The notes under the pieces were generated by a model, which worked only from the letters and a program-made list of their open reading frames with translations, did not search any database and had not been told where the DNA came from. Both the position numbers and the translations under genes were made by a program. From Tamarix chinensis (lineage: Eukaryota > Streptophyta > Magnoliopsida > Caryophyllales > Tamaricaceae): a stretch of 64,000 nucleotides of DNA. Within the stretch, counting starts at the first letter, position 1. Each line of letters begins with the position of its first letter. The DNA lies in contig CM060172.1 of assembly GCA_030549775.1 (NCBI GenBank), positions 130,995,122-131,059,121 on the forward strand, given 5' to 3'. Of the stretch, positions 21,334 to 32,130 are shown piece after piece.

Positions 21334-22552
21334 TAGGGATGGCAACGGGGCGGGTCGGGGACGGGGACCCCATCTCCATCCCCGAACCCGATAAAAAAAA
21401 ATATCCCCGAACCCGACCCGATCCCCGTTTAATTCTTAACGGGGAATCCCCGACCCGATCCCCGATCCTCCATCCCCGATCCCCGATAAGATCCCTGATC
21501 CCCGATCCCCTATAAACTCCCAAATCTCCGATACCCGTTACCAGGTCCCCGATCCCCGATAAGATCCCCAATCGGGCCAATCCCCTAATATGGTTAAACC
21601 AACAGTCTCCTCCTCATTTCCTGAGGCACCGTGACCTCCACTGCGGCCTCTATTCGAAACCGGTGAAGCTCCTCGAGCAATGTTGTTATACGTACTATTA
21701 TTATCGCTAGGCAATTCATGTCTACATACAGGGCAAGTATTCCGAAAGGCAAGCCAAGGTAAAATACAATCGGAATGGTAGATATTTCCGCATGGCATTC
21801 CACGAGCCTCTGAGCCTACCTCGAACAGTTCCTTACAAACAGCACAGTGCAACTCCGTCTCAATATGCGATTCCACGATTTCCACCGTCGGCATCAATTC
21901 AATTGCAACTTTCGAAGCCGGTTGATGTTCTGGGCGCCCAATTCCATTAGTCTGGATTTGAGACAAGGGATCTAACAATCAATCAAATCCTGAACCTAAT
22001 AAGAACTCCGACATCGTTGGAGGTAAAGGTCTCAAGCCAGAAGCACCACCGTCATCATAATACAGCTCATATCGAGGCCTCTCGCTGAGGGGCCTCAGGG
22101 CTACGGGGAAAAATTAGGTTAAGGTAATAAGGTTACAGACTTACAGGTGCAATCGTGCGGACAACCAACAGCGTCACAGTGGAGAGGCGACTCAGGCGAG
22201 AGCGGCGGCCTGCGTGCAGCGTGCGGCGGGACTGCGGGGTGCCAACTGCCAAAGCCAAACGGGGAGTCGGGGAGGAAGATCGAAGACACAGACTCACAGG
22301 TACAGGTTGTGAGATTGAGATTCGGCCGGCCCGCCCAAATCTCAATTTGGAAAAATATGAAAATTGAAAAATTTTAATTCGGGGCGGGTTCGGGGACGGG
22401 GACCCCAAACCCATACCCGACCCGTCCCCGAATTAATCCCCGAAAAAAATCCCCGACCCCTAACCCGATCCCCAAAATACTTCCCCGAATCCGAACCCAA
22501 ACGGGGAATCCCCGACGGGGCCCCGAACCCGTGGGAAAAATTGCCATCCCTA
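21334..22552. mobile_element. hAT-like non-autonomous element with a captured RING gene fragment
   Basis: The element starts TAGGGATGGCAA and ends TTGCCATCCCTA, a perfect 12-bp terminal inverted repeat. It is flanked by GCCACAAG (21326-21333) and GCCATAAG (22553-22560), an 8-bp target duplication with one mismatch. That length is the hAT hallmark. Both sub-terminal regions are crowded with GGGGATCCCCGA-like words in inverted orientation (21350-21590 and 22380-22540). No transposase is present. The centre carries a host gene fragment (21594-22100, minus) and another GC-rich segment (about 22130-22370). It is inserted in decayed copia-region sequence. Confidence 0.85.
21594..22100 (-). pseudogene. 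Captured RDUF-type RING-H2 E3 ligase fragment
   Basis: On the minus strand: [27 protein letters not shown], a TGA (21979-21981), LLDPLSQIQTNGIGRPEHQP, LMPTVEIVESHI, then a complete RING-H2 finger with CAVC, MPCGNIYHSDCILPWL and CPVCRHELP, then EEETVGLTI, where similarity stops at the element's terminal sequence. The order and wording match plant RING plus DUF1117 ubiquitin ligases of the RDUF1/RDUF2 group. All eight zinc ligands of the C3H2C3 finger can be read. The DUF1117 C-terminus and the N-terminal zinc-ribbon are missing. The single internal stop would be one C-to-T change from Arg. A GTAAGT donor and a TTTTTCCCCGTAG acceptor lie just upstream on this strand but only 44 bases apart, so splicing there is doubtful. 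Confidence 0.8.
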
Positions 22553-22560
22553 GCCATAAG

Positions 22561-23330
22561 TTAATGCTTGAAGAAAAACACCTGGTTTAAGAAGCTTAAA
22601 CTCAACACAAGTAATGAAAACTGGCTGAGGTTATTTGAAGGTTGAAGCTGCATTCAAGCTTCGAATGAGGGAAGGGAAATGAAGGAAGGAATGCCCCGGG
22701 CTTTCCTGGATATACTACACCAAAAAGGGAGAGACAATTCAAGTGTTTACTTGAGGATTAGATTCAAATGATTTCTTCTTATGCGTGTACAACATAGGTA
22801 TATATATAGGTGAGGGGGCGACATTAAGGCTTAAATCAGTCGGTCTTCCCCCTTAATTAGAGATAAATTACCTCACTTGAATTAAGCCCATATAATGTCT
22901 AATCTTAATCACAATATCATAATCTAAATGATATTAATGACTAACATTACAAAGCCACACAATCAACTATGGTACATACATGAAATTACATCAAACCCTA
23001 GCTTACATAAAATACACTTAGGGTTTACAACAAGTTTAATATAACTAATGATAATCATCACCGTATATTGTTGTAGTGTAATCCCACGTATGCCATAGCC
23101 TTGTATGCTTTGAATGCTTGTGCACTTTAAGTCTTGTTTGGCGTGTTAACATCTTCTCCTTGCAAATATGTAATATACCTGCAAGAATATCCTGAATCGT
23201 TTTCAGTACCAAGTATAGACATGTTATCAAGAATAATTAATATGATTGGCTCCAATATTAAGAAAGATAATTCTTCCTTACCTTGAGAATCAATAGGAAT
23301 ATGAGAATCATTAGATGCTCTTGCATCAAT
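22561..23330. other. Unassigned, possibly LTR-derived
   Basis: No coding similarity is visible. TATATATAGGTGAGGGGG near 22800 resembles an LTR promoter region, and the position between two copia coding fragments suggests a further insertion or a decayed LTR. I could not find matching ends. Confidence 0.3.
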
Positions 23331-23339
23331 ACCATTAAC

Positions 23340-23530
23340 AAGAAGCTTGTTTTCAATCGAACAATGACTTCTTAAATGCACCAGCTAGATGAGGATGAAC
23401 ATTGAGACCTTGGGGTGGTTTAATATAGTTTTATTCATGCAAATCCCCATGCAAGAAGTTATTGTTGGTGTCAAACTAGTAGATGTGCCAACCTTTCTTA
23501 ACTTCAACAGCAAGAAGACTTTGAATTGGT
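23340..23530 (-). pseudogene. Copia reverse transcriptase core fragment
   Basis: The minus strand reads TPIQSLLAVEVKKGWHIY, then FDTNNNFLHGDLHE (motif A; the family has LDVNNAFLHGDL), IKPPQGL, and KKSLFD-KQASC around 23340 (the family has KSLYGLKQA). Several stops interrupt it. It continues the reading of 28092-28449 once the hAT transposon (23539-28083) is removed, so the two are one reverse transcriptase gene split by the insertion. Confidence 0.82.
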
Positions 23531-24200
23531 GTCATGTGTAGGGCTGTGCAGAAAAAACTGGGATCCAAAAAACTGATCCAGTATACGAAAAAATCGATTC
23601 GAAATTTTGGATATCCGATCCGATCAAATATAAATTTGACGGGAGCAAATATCCGATCTGATTTTTTTGTGGATTATCCAATCCGTCAAAAATATCTAGT
23701 TCTAAGAATAAGTCTGTTATATTTTAGGCCTAATCTAATTTATAATTTGATTTTTTTTCTTTCAATCTTCAAGTTTGGATCATTTTTTTACTATAGTACA
23801 TGTGCCTAAAAATAACTCACTAAACTAAAGTCTAAAATAAACATCGACACCACACTCTACAAATACTCAAACAGGCTAGTGGCCACAACCCACACACATG
23901 TAGGCACTCAGACCAGGAGAAAAAAAAATAAAAATAAAAAGGCCCACACACTACACGCTACACAGGCAGTCACGCACACACACGTAGAGTTGCAGACACA
24001 AGAGATGAAATTATGAAACTCTAACTCTACTTCCACGGTTAAGTTCTTTAGCCTTCCTCCTTGATTTCCTTTCTCTTCAATCTCCTCTTCTATTTCCTTC
24101 CTCTTTGATGTCCTTTTCTTTACTCCTATAATTTCCTAAACTCTACTTTCGAGCTCCATCGCTGATTTACTGTCGATTTTGTCGCCATTCATCGTCTAAG

Positions 24201-24897
24201 GTGAGTCTGTTGTGCTATTCTTCTTTCTTTCTTTTAATTTTTTTTGTTTGCCATTTATCATCTATCATTGGCATTTTTTTACAACTGTTAATTTTTTCTG
24301 TGTTATTGACTTGATCCTTATTCCTACTCTTCGTATTTCGAACAAAGGTAGGCTAAGGCAGTGAGTATACAAGAGGTAAAGTTCTTTAATTTTTCTTTTA
24401 TTTAGTTTTTTGGCCAATTTAAGCATTTCTATGTTGATTTTGTTGTTGGGTGGTCGATTTTGTTGCTGGGTTGTGCTTTTGTTGCTATGATTTAGTTTTT
24501 CTTGTGAATTTATAGTTAGGAATCTTGGGATGGTTAGGAATGCTCTACATGTGTTATATGTTCCAAGCTTACAAGATGCTATTTTTGTTGTTATCTCTAT
24601 TTCTTGTTTGTTCTTCTATCTCATTTTTTTTTTGCTGATTAATCTCTCTAACTTGGAGGAGGTTGGGTTTTACTTTGCCATGTACCTACTAGTGCCCATA
24701 CTAGGTCTTGGTGTAGAGACCCGAAGCTTGGATGATGTTGTTTTTGTTTTGTTGATCTTGTGATTATTTATCCAAATAATAATAATAATTTCTCTTTCTA
24801 GCATTCTTGTTGGTGGCTTTACTGTTTTAATTTAGTTGCTAAAATAACTTACTAAAACCTAATTATTAACTAGTGTTTCATTTTTATGCTTGTGTAG
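24201..24897 (+). other. Likely 5' leader intron of the hAT transposase
   Basis: CTAAG|GTGAGTCTG at 24201 is a strong donor, and TTGTGTAG at 24890-24897 is an acceptor 15 bases before the ATG at 24913. The stretch between is T-rich and has no coding similarity. A leader intron is common in plant hAT genes. This is inferred from splice signals only. Confidence 0.45.
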
Positions 24898-24912
24898 TGC
24901 GAAGTTTATATA

Positions 24913-27091
24913 ATGGAAGAGAGTATAGATCTTGGGGATGAAGTTAAGAGCCCTCCTCCAGGTTGTTCACCAGATATGTTTTCTGTCCCTCCTGCTCCAC
25001 TAACCCTTGTTGCACCTAACATTGTTGATGATGTTGAAATATGTGATGTTCTGAAACCTAAAATTAAGAAGTGTAGATCATGGGTGTGGGAACACTTTAA
25101 GAAGTTGTCATGCATTGATAAGAGAGACTAGAAAGCAATATGTTTATATCGTAATATGCAATATGTTGCTACTCCATCAAAAGGTCCTTCAAACTTGAGT
25201 AATCACTTAAAATGTTGTAAAAGATACCCACCAAATGTAGACAAGAATCAAAAACTTCTTATATATCAATGTTCTCTTAGGAATGATACTATTGATAACA
25301 AAAAAGTTCTAATAGGGGGTCGTCTTTGTAATTGGTCATTTAACAGTACAACTCATAGGAAGTCATTAGCTGAAATGATAGTGTTTGATGAACTGGCCTT
25401 TAGATTGGTTGATAAGGAGGGCTTTAGAAGGTATATTCAAGTCACACAACCAAGAGTTGTACTTCCTTCTCGAACCACTGTTGCTAGGGATACTTTGGAA
25501 TTGTTTATGAAGGAAAAAAAGAAGTTGAGTTCTTCTTTAAGAAAAATTTAGTTTGAGTTTGTCTCACCACTAATGCTTGGTCTTCATGTCAAAACTTGGG
25601 TTATATGGTTCTAACTAGTCACTTCATTGACAAGAATTGGAAGCTGAAAAAAATAATTAATTCCAGTCCTATAGTAAGTCATTCTGGTGAGGTTATTGGG
25701 TGCTCTATAGAATGATGCTTGCTTGATTGGAATATTGATAAGGTCTTAACAATAACTATCGATAATGTGAGTTCCAATGATAAATGTGTTGATTATTTAA
25801 GAGAAATACTTAATTGTTGGGGTGGGTCTATTTTGGATGGTTCTTGTTTACATGTAAGATGTGTTGCCCACATATTGAATCTTGTTGTAAATGAGGGTTT
25901 GGAAGACTCTAGTGATCACTTTCTTAGAGTTCAGTTTGCTATTAGATATGTGAGGTCTTCTCCAGCTAGAATGAAAAAGTTTAAGACATATGTTGAACAA
26001 GGGAAAATAGAATTGAAAAAACTTCTTTTCTTGGATGTAAAAACTAGGTGGAACTCTACCTATTTGATGTTAGATGCTACTTTGCAATTGAGGAAAGCTT
26101 TTGATTTGTTAAAAAGAGATAAAAAGTATTGTGATGAAATGGATAAGCTAAAAGGTGTGCCTACCGACGATGATTGGAATCACATTCATACCTTACTTTC
26201 TATCTTGGAATCTTTTTATGACACTACTTTAAGAATTTCTGGTTCACTATATGTCACGGGGAATATATATTTGCAAGATATTATTGCGATTTTGAATATA
26301 ATTTGTATTGCACGTGATGGTGATGATTTTGACATAGGTACAATAGCTCTAAGTATGAAGAGGAAATATGATAAATATTGCGGAGGGTCCAAAAATACAA
26401 ATGTGTTACTGTTTGTTGTTGTTATCCTTGACCCTAAGAGGAAAATGAAATATGTTGAATGGGAAATTAATAAGTTTTTTGGAGCTGAGATTGGTTGTGA
26501 GATGCTTGAAAAATTTATGGATACTTTAAAGAAGTTATTTGAGTATGATGCTTCGAAGGTTCATTTTTCTTCAACTCCACATCAATCTTCGATTTTGGTT
26601 GAATGTAAGACTAATTTTGGGTGTCATATGCTGAAAAATGTAAGAGATATGACTGAGAAAGTATTTCAAGATTCTATCCAAGCTATAGAGTCTTCTTTGG
26701 TTGATGAAAAAACTGACTTCGATAGGTATTTAGAGGAGAAATTATGAGTCTACTTTCAGCACTAGTAGTCATGTATTAGATTCATTTCGAAGTTCCTTAA
26801 CTCCTAGGATAGTGGAAGCTTTAATCGGCACTTAAGACTGGTTGCGATCATCTCGTGAGCCTCTTTGTGTTGAAGAACATCTTGAGGATCTTAATATGAT
26901 TGAAGAATGTAATTGTATTATTTTATTCTTATCATTTATTCTTAGTATTTTTTTTCTATTATGCTATTATGATGTCTTTAATAATCATATTATTTTAATT
27001 CAAGTCTAATTTTTTTTCTTCAGATGTTAAGTTCCTACCTTCTGTCGTGGAAATAGATGAATCAGATATCACTGAGTTTGATGACATGTAA
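24913..27091 (+). pseudogene. hAT transposase (BED finger, RNase H fold), inactivated
   Basis: The frame opens at ATG 24913. A BED-type finger region (SWVWEHFKKL ... NLSNHLKCCKRYP) is broken by TAG at 25129-25131 and has lost one zinc Cys. The catalytic region reads VCLTTNAW near 25558, where the family has an acidic residue (TTD), so a catalytic Asp is Asn. The large frame 25719-26747 carries TITIDNVSSND, CVAHILNLVV, TRWNSTYLML and VVILDPKRKMKY. After it, the text jumps to ESTFSTSSHVLDSFRSSLTP, so about 50 residues before the dimerisation motif are deleted. A final intron (26909-27023) joins IEE to YVKFLPSVVEID and a stop at 27091. At least four stops or shifts are present. Confidence 0.85.
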
Positions 27092-28091
27092 TATTACCAT
27101 GAATCAATTAAGTTATTATTGGTTGTTGTTTTCAAGTATTTTCTATATATGATCTATAAAGTTATGTTTGTTTTGTTTTATTGTGGTAGATTTGCAGCAC
27201 TAGCATTGCAGCAAAAGTTGACTTGAGTGTAGCTATGTAGGAGCACTAGGAGTATGGAGTTGACTTACAGCTTACTATCTTTTGTAAAAAATTACTTTAA
27301 TTAGGCATATGTGTAATTAATTAGTAAGGAAAACTATTTTTTTTGTGAATGACATGTGCTGATATTTAATTTGAGCAAGGACATATGTAATTAGTTCTTA
27401 CTATACTTAGCTTGGTATATGTAATTTTTGGAAAGCCACAGTAGTGTAATTAAGCAGGGACATATGTGATTAGTTCTTGTTGTATTTGGCCTGGTATTTT
27501 TGGAAGGTTAGTGTAAGTAGGGGCAGTTCATTTTAGAAAATTAGGGGCCTAACATATGTATTTTTGTATGATGATACAGTTGGCCTAGCTAGGATTGTTT
27601 TTTGAATGCTAGCATGTATGTGCTTTGTATATTTCATTGCTAGCTACTTGGGAGTGAGAAGGTGCAAGCTAATTGTATAAGTTGAGCCGGTTGTCTTTTG
27701 GACATGGATAAGTCTAATTAAAAGCAAGTTTAGAGTAGCTAGTATGTTTATAAAGTTATTTACAGGTTATTTTTTGGACATAGAATTTTTGAGCTTACTG
27801 TAATAGTAAATTGTGGGTATGATTAATTATGTATTAAATCTTTTTATATGTAGGTTGAACAATTAAACAAGTGTTTCTACAAATTATTATTTTTAATTAT
27901 AGATTATACATGTAAATTTAATAATTAGATGTTTTTTTTCAATAATCGTATATCTAAAATCTGATCCGATATCCAGAGTATTCAAATGTAGATTTTGGAT
28001 GTAGAATATCCAATATCCAGTTGGATCGGATATCCGAAAAAAATATCCGTTCTGATGTGGATATCCATAAATGCACACGCCTAATCATGTG

Positions 28092-30200
28092 AACAATCAG
28101 TGAAACGTTTCTTTAAAATATTCTCATGCTTTTTGGGTGAAGTTAGGAACCACCAATCATTCTTTATATCTTTCAAAGGAGCCATATGCCCGATACTGGG
28201 CTATATAAACCCAATGGCATTTGATTAGCCTTTTACCTTGGGCAACTACATCAATTCCCATGTTTCGTTATCATTTGAAGACTCAAACTCTTTTTCCATG
28301 GCCTTAACCTTGTTTGGATTGGACATGATGTCCTCACAAGAGTGGGGTTCGAGTATGAGATGGTTAGCGGACATGCTAGATCGAAGGCAAGTAGTGTGAT
28401 AAAGTGGTGAAGGTGTGGCATAAGTGTTGGTTATAAGGTATATGAACAAGTTGATGTATCAATGTCTGATTCAATTCAAACACAATGGTAGACATTATCC
28501 TAAAAATTTATAGGGACATGTGTAGAGCGATGAGAACGTCCTAGTGTGGGTGGAGAACATTGTGGAATGAATGATAAATGTGATGGTGGGTTGCTACTAC
28601 AACTTTAATGTACAATTAGGGACTATGGTGGAGATGAATTTGGGATGATAGAAGTGTGAGTTGGTGATGGGGTAATATGGTATGAGAAAAGGGAAACGAG
28701 AAGTAGAAGAAAAAAATGGTGTCATGCAGATGTGTCAGCAAATTGAAAGGACCGTTTTTTGAATGTAGCATCCTTACTAATAAGAATTTTTCATGTATTG
28801 AACATAAGAAGTTTATAAGCTTTATTACCGTGAGGATAACCAATAAAGATACATGTATGTGACTTCATCATCAACTTATCTTGGGAGGCTTTAATAGTGG
28901 CTACATAACAAAGACACCTAAAGGGTTTGAAGTTTTCAAGGATCAGTTTATCATGGAAAAGAATTTGATGTGGATAACAATTTTGAATTGTAGGAGACGG
29001 AAGTCAGTCAATGATGTGGCTGGCAGTCAATACATTCTCACCCCAATATGGGTAGGGTAGGTTGGATTGAAACATGAGGGCTCGGGCAATCTCAAGTAGG
29101 TGATTTTGCTTCATTTCCACAATGTTATTTTGTTATGGGGCATAAGGATACCTTGTTTGCTGGAAAATTCCCTCTTTTTGTCTTAGTACTAGAAACTAGC
29201 TCTAGGTTTCTTTGGAATTAATATCAACATTGGTCAAAATAATTTAAACTATCATATGTCATGGCCCTATATAGTCCTTGGATATCTATAGGAACAATAT
29301 CAAAGGGAGCCTTAAATTGTGTAGAGATAGAAGAAAATGGCGGCGCGTGTTAGCATGCCTTGAAACAAATATCATAATATAGTTATGTTATTTAAATTAA
29401 TAGAACTTAAAAAGGGAAATGTTTGTTTGAGTTTGTATGATGGAAGATGACCTAGTTTAAGATGCCAAAGCATCATATTAAAAACTTAAACTTGAATTAT
29501 TGGTGGACTAAGAATTAATAGATTTTGCAACAACACTTGATCTAGTTGTGGAGAGGACTTTATGATATACACTTGAACTTGTTTGAAAGCTAGAATTTAG
29601 AAGATAAATATCTTTATTAAGTTCACTAAGGGCGGTGAGAATCATCTTCAAAGGGTCCTACATTAAGCACCTAAACAATGCTTCTTTAAGAGCCATGCCA
29701 CTATTAAACATGACCAAATTAATGGAATCAACTATGGTTTTGCTTCCATCAAGAAGAAAGATAGAGACGCCATGTAAATTTGGTTTGCAACCAATGAAGA
29801 TATTTTGAATACCATTTATGTGATATGTGGGGCCTGTATCCATTATTCGAACTAGATTATGGGTTGCAAAAATGTGAAGAAAAGATTTAATTAAAAATGG
29901 ATCATGAAAATTCGAATTCATAACTATAAAGATCAATGTACCAGTTATCGTACAGTTTAGTGAACCATTCTAGGTTTCTTATGCTTTACCTTTTGTTTCT
30001 CTTTACTACTTAAGGAAGGCAATAAACTGATTATTCTGCTCACTATTTGAAAAAACTAGGAGCGCGACATTGAGTTTGTTTATAGCCACTACTAAAATGT
30101 AGATAACACTTATCTTTATGTGACTTGATTTATTACAATAGCTGCAAATTAACTTGTTTGCATCGTATTTCCTGCCTTATGAATGTTCCATCTTAGGGGC
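28092..30200 (-). pseudogene. Ty1/copia gag to reverse transcriptase remnant
   Basis: From right to left on the minus strand: a zinc-knuckle-like CSYCNKSSH (about 30130), a protease-like MDTGPTYHI (about 29830; the family has DSGATDH), an integrase C-terminal stretch NNIVEMKQNHLLEIARALMF ... YWGENVLTA (29165-28990), RCLCYVATIKA and CIFIGYPHGNKAYKL (28920-28800), and the start of reverse transcriptase, EPHSCEDIM ... NETWELM (28350-28246), then KCHWVYIAQYRAYGSFERYK (about 28160). Numerous stops. A mostly uncharacterised stretch lies between the protease and integrase parts. The reverse transcriptase continues at 23530 on the other side of the hAT insertion. Confidence 0.82.
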
Positions 30201-30469
30201 CAAAGTGTTAAGAAGATTCACCATATCAGAGGATCCTGAATTGATGGAGCATATTTCATAGTAACTTTCCTCATTAATCAACATGAAATACACAATCCTA
30301 ACACTTAGAAAAGGAATTATGATGATGATGGGGCAAAGAAATAATGGGTTAACAACAACTACTACAAAATATAAACAATCATAAATTAATGATATACGAT
30401 TTATGTGAAAAAACCCTTCCAATAAGAAAGGAAAATAACCAAAAGAAACTTCTGTCAACTTAAAAACTT

Positions 30470-30957
30470 TTATTATAAGAAATATGAGAAAATAAGTCTA
30501 GTATTTATGTGCTAACTAAATACTACACTCATCAACCCAAAATCACATAACTAGACAACAATTGCAACACCTAATGATAAGAGTTAGCAAACCTAAGATA
30601 GAGTTCTTGTAAACACGTCCTCAGATTAATCTATAGGCCACAAAATAGAAAATTCTTTTATTGTAGTCAACAACAAGATGTTAAAAATAATCTCACCAAC
30701 TTTTAGCCAAAACTGAGCATAATAAACCACTCAATCAAAGATAAAAACCAAAATTAATAAGAAACTAACGTTAACAACAATTTTCACTAATATGCTGACA
30801 AAAACCTAATTTGGAGAGATCAAAATTATATTTCTGTTGTCCAAAATCAATAATGGTGTCCTAGTAAGCTTGTGTTAGAACACTAACAAGATCAAGCGGT
30901 GAACAACTTAACATCTTTGAATTGATCAAACATATGCTTAAGATAATAATGATAGAA

Positions 30958-31016
<59 letters not shown>

Positions 31017-31184
31017 CTATGAGATTCAAATCTCAATCTATCTCACATATACTCACACTCCCACATCAACTTTTTGGTTGATATATAGCCTTCCCAAAGT
31101 TAGATCATTAATAAAAATAATAAAAATAACTTTAATTAAAAATGGTGGCTTTACCACATAGGATGGAGCCCAAATGCCCCAACA
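30470..31184 (-). mobile_element. Probable copia LTR between two copia remnants
   Basis: On the minus strand a TGTTGGGGCATTTGGG start at 31184 directly follows the C-terminus of a copia pol gene (31195-31556). A TATATATC box (about 31081-31088) and a microsatellite leader follow. The far end is not clear. The next copia coding sequence begins near 30460. This would be the 3' LTR of the right-hand copia copy and could also act as the 5' LTR of the left-hand copy. Confidence 0.4.
30961..31016. repeat. (TC)n(AC)n compound microsatellite
   Basis: 34 bases of TC followed by 22 bases of AC, uninterrupted, inside the probable copia LTR. Confidence 0.97.
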
Positions 31185-31194
31185 AATTCTCTCC

Positions 31195-31556
31195 CTCCTA
31201 ACTATGTGGAGGTGATCGCTATCCTCGCGATCGGAAAAAAAACCTCAAACTTCCATCTTAATAAAGAGTTTGTCAACATATCAACCCCACTATCATCATT
31301 GTGTACCTTTTCAATCTCTAGCAACTTAGAATCAAAATCATCATTTATCTAATGATACCATGTATCAATGTTTTTTGATTTATAATGGAAGATATGATTC
31401 TTACCAAGATGTATAGTGATTTGGTTTTCACAAAGAAGAACATATCTTTCTAAAATAAAAGCTAATCTCTCAATGATATTTATTTATCTATAACAACTTT
31501 TTGCTAGCTTCAATCATATCAATGAACTCTGCTTCGATAATTAACAAAGCAACACA
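31195..31556 (-). pseudogene. RNase H and C-terminus of a second copia element
   Basis: The minus strand reads EAEFIDMIEASKKLL (31550), then in another frame RYVLLCENQITIHLGKN, HYKSKNIDTWYH, SKLLEIEKVHNDD and GVDMLTNSLLRWKFE (31260), the typical end of a copia pol gene. The same domain is also present at 20490-20700, so this is a separate copia copy. Only the last ~120 residues remain; the part to the right is replaced by a tandem repeat region. Confidence 0.8.
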
Positions 31557-31569
31557 TTAATTAAGTCCA

Positions 31570-32130
31570 TATTACAATGGCATTCTACTTTATTAAATTA
31601 TTATTTTACCGTTCCGTTATACCAATTTACCCTTCTATTTTATTAAATTACCATTCTACCATTTTTTATACCAAATTACCATTTTACCCTTCAGTTTTAT
31701 TAAATTACCAAAATATCATTCCTTTATACCAAAATACCATTTTACCTTTCTAATTTATTAAATTACCAAAATACCCTTCCTTTATGCCAAATCATTATTT
31801 TACCCTTCTACTTTATTAAATTACCATTTCACCACTAAATTACCATTTTACCACTCTACTTCATTAAATAACCCCTTTCACCCCTTACTATACAAAATTT
31901 CCATATTATCCCTTTCTTTATACCAAATTACTAAAATACCCTTCTCCTTTACCAAATTACCAACTTATCCCTTACTTTACCAAATTACCAACACACCCTT
32001 TCTTTTATGTTAATTTACCAAAATACTTCCTTACACCAAAAATTACCAAGTTATCCTGTTTTCAGGTAAAATTATTAAAATGCCCTTCTTCATTTTCCAT
32101 TTACCATTTCACACCCTTTACTTTTATAAT
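31570..32130. repeat. Degenerate ~57-bp tandem repeat
   Basis: The phrase TATTAAATTA recurs near 31591, 31641, 31699, 31756 and 31813, each followed by ACCA, with ACCCTTC and TTTATACCAAATTA between, giving a period of about 50-58 bp. Units decay toward the right. No coding potential. Confidence 0.7.

Larger units (their letters stand above)
23539..28083 (+). mobile_element. hAT transposon, 4.5 kb, full length but inactive
   Basis: The ends are TAGGGCTGTGCA at 23539 and TGCACACGCCTA at 28083, giving a terminal inverted repeat matching at 10 of 12 positions. Flanks are GTCATGTG (23531-23538) and ATCATGTG (28084-28091), an 8-bp duplication with one mismatch. GGATATCCGATC-type words fill both sub-terminal regions (23600-23700 and 27955-28065). 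A degraded hAT transposase with a 5' leader intron occupies the middle. It sits inside a copia reverse transcriptase, splitting that gene. Confidence 0.9.
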
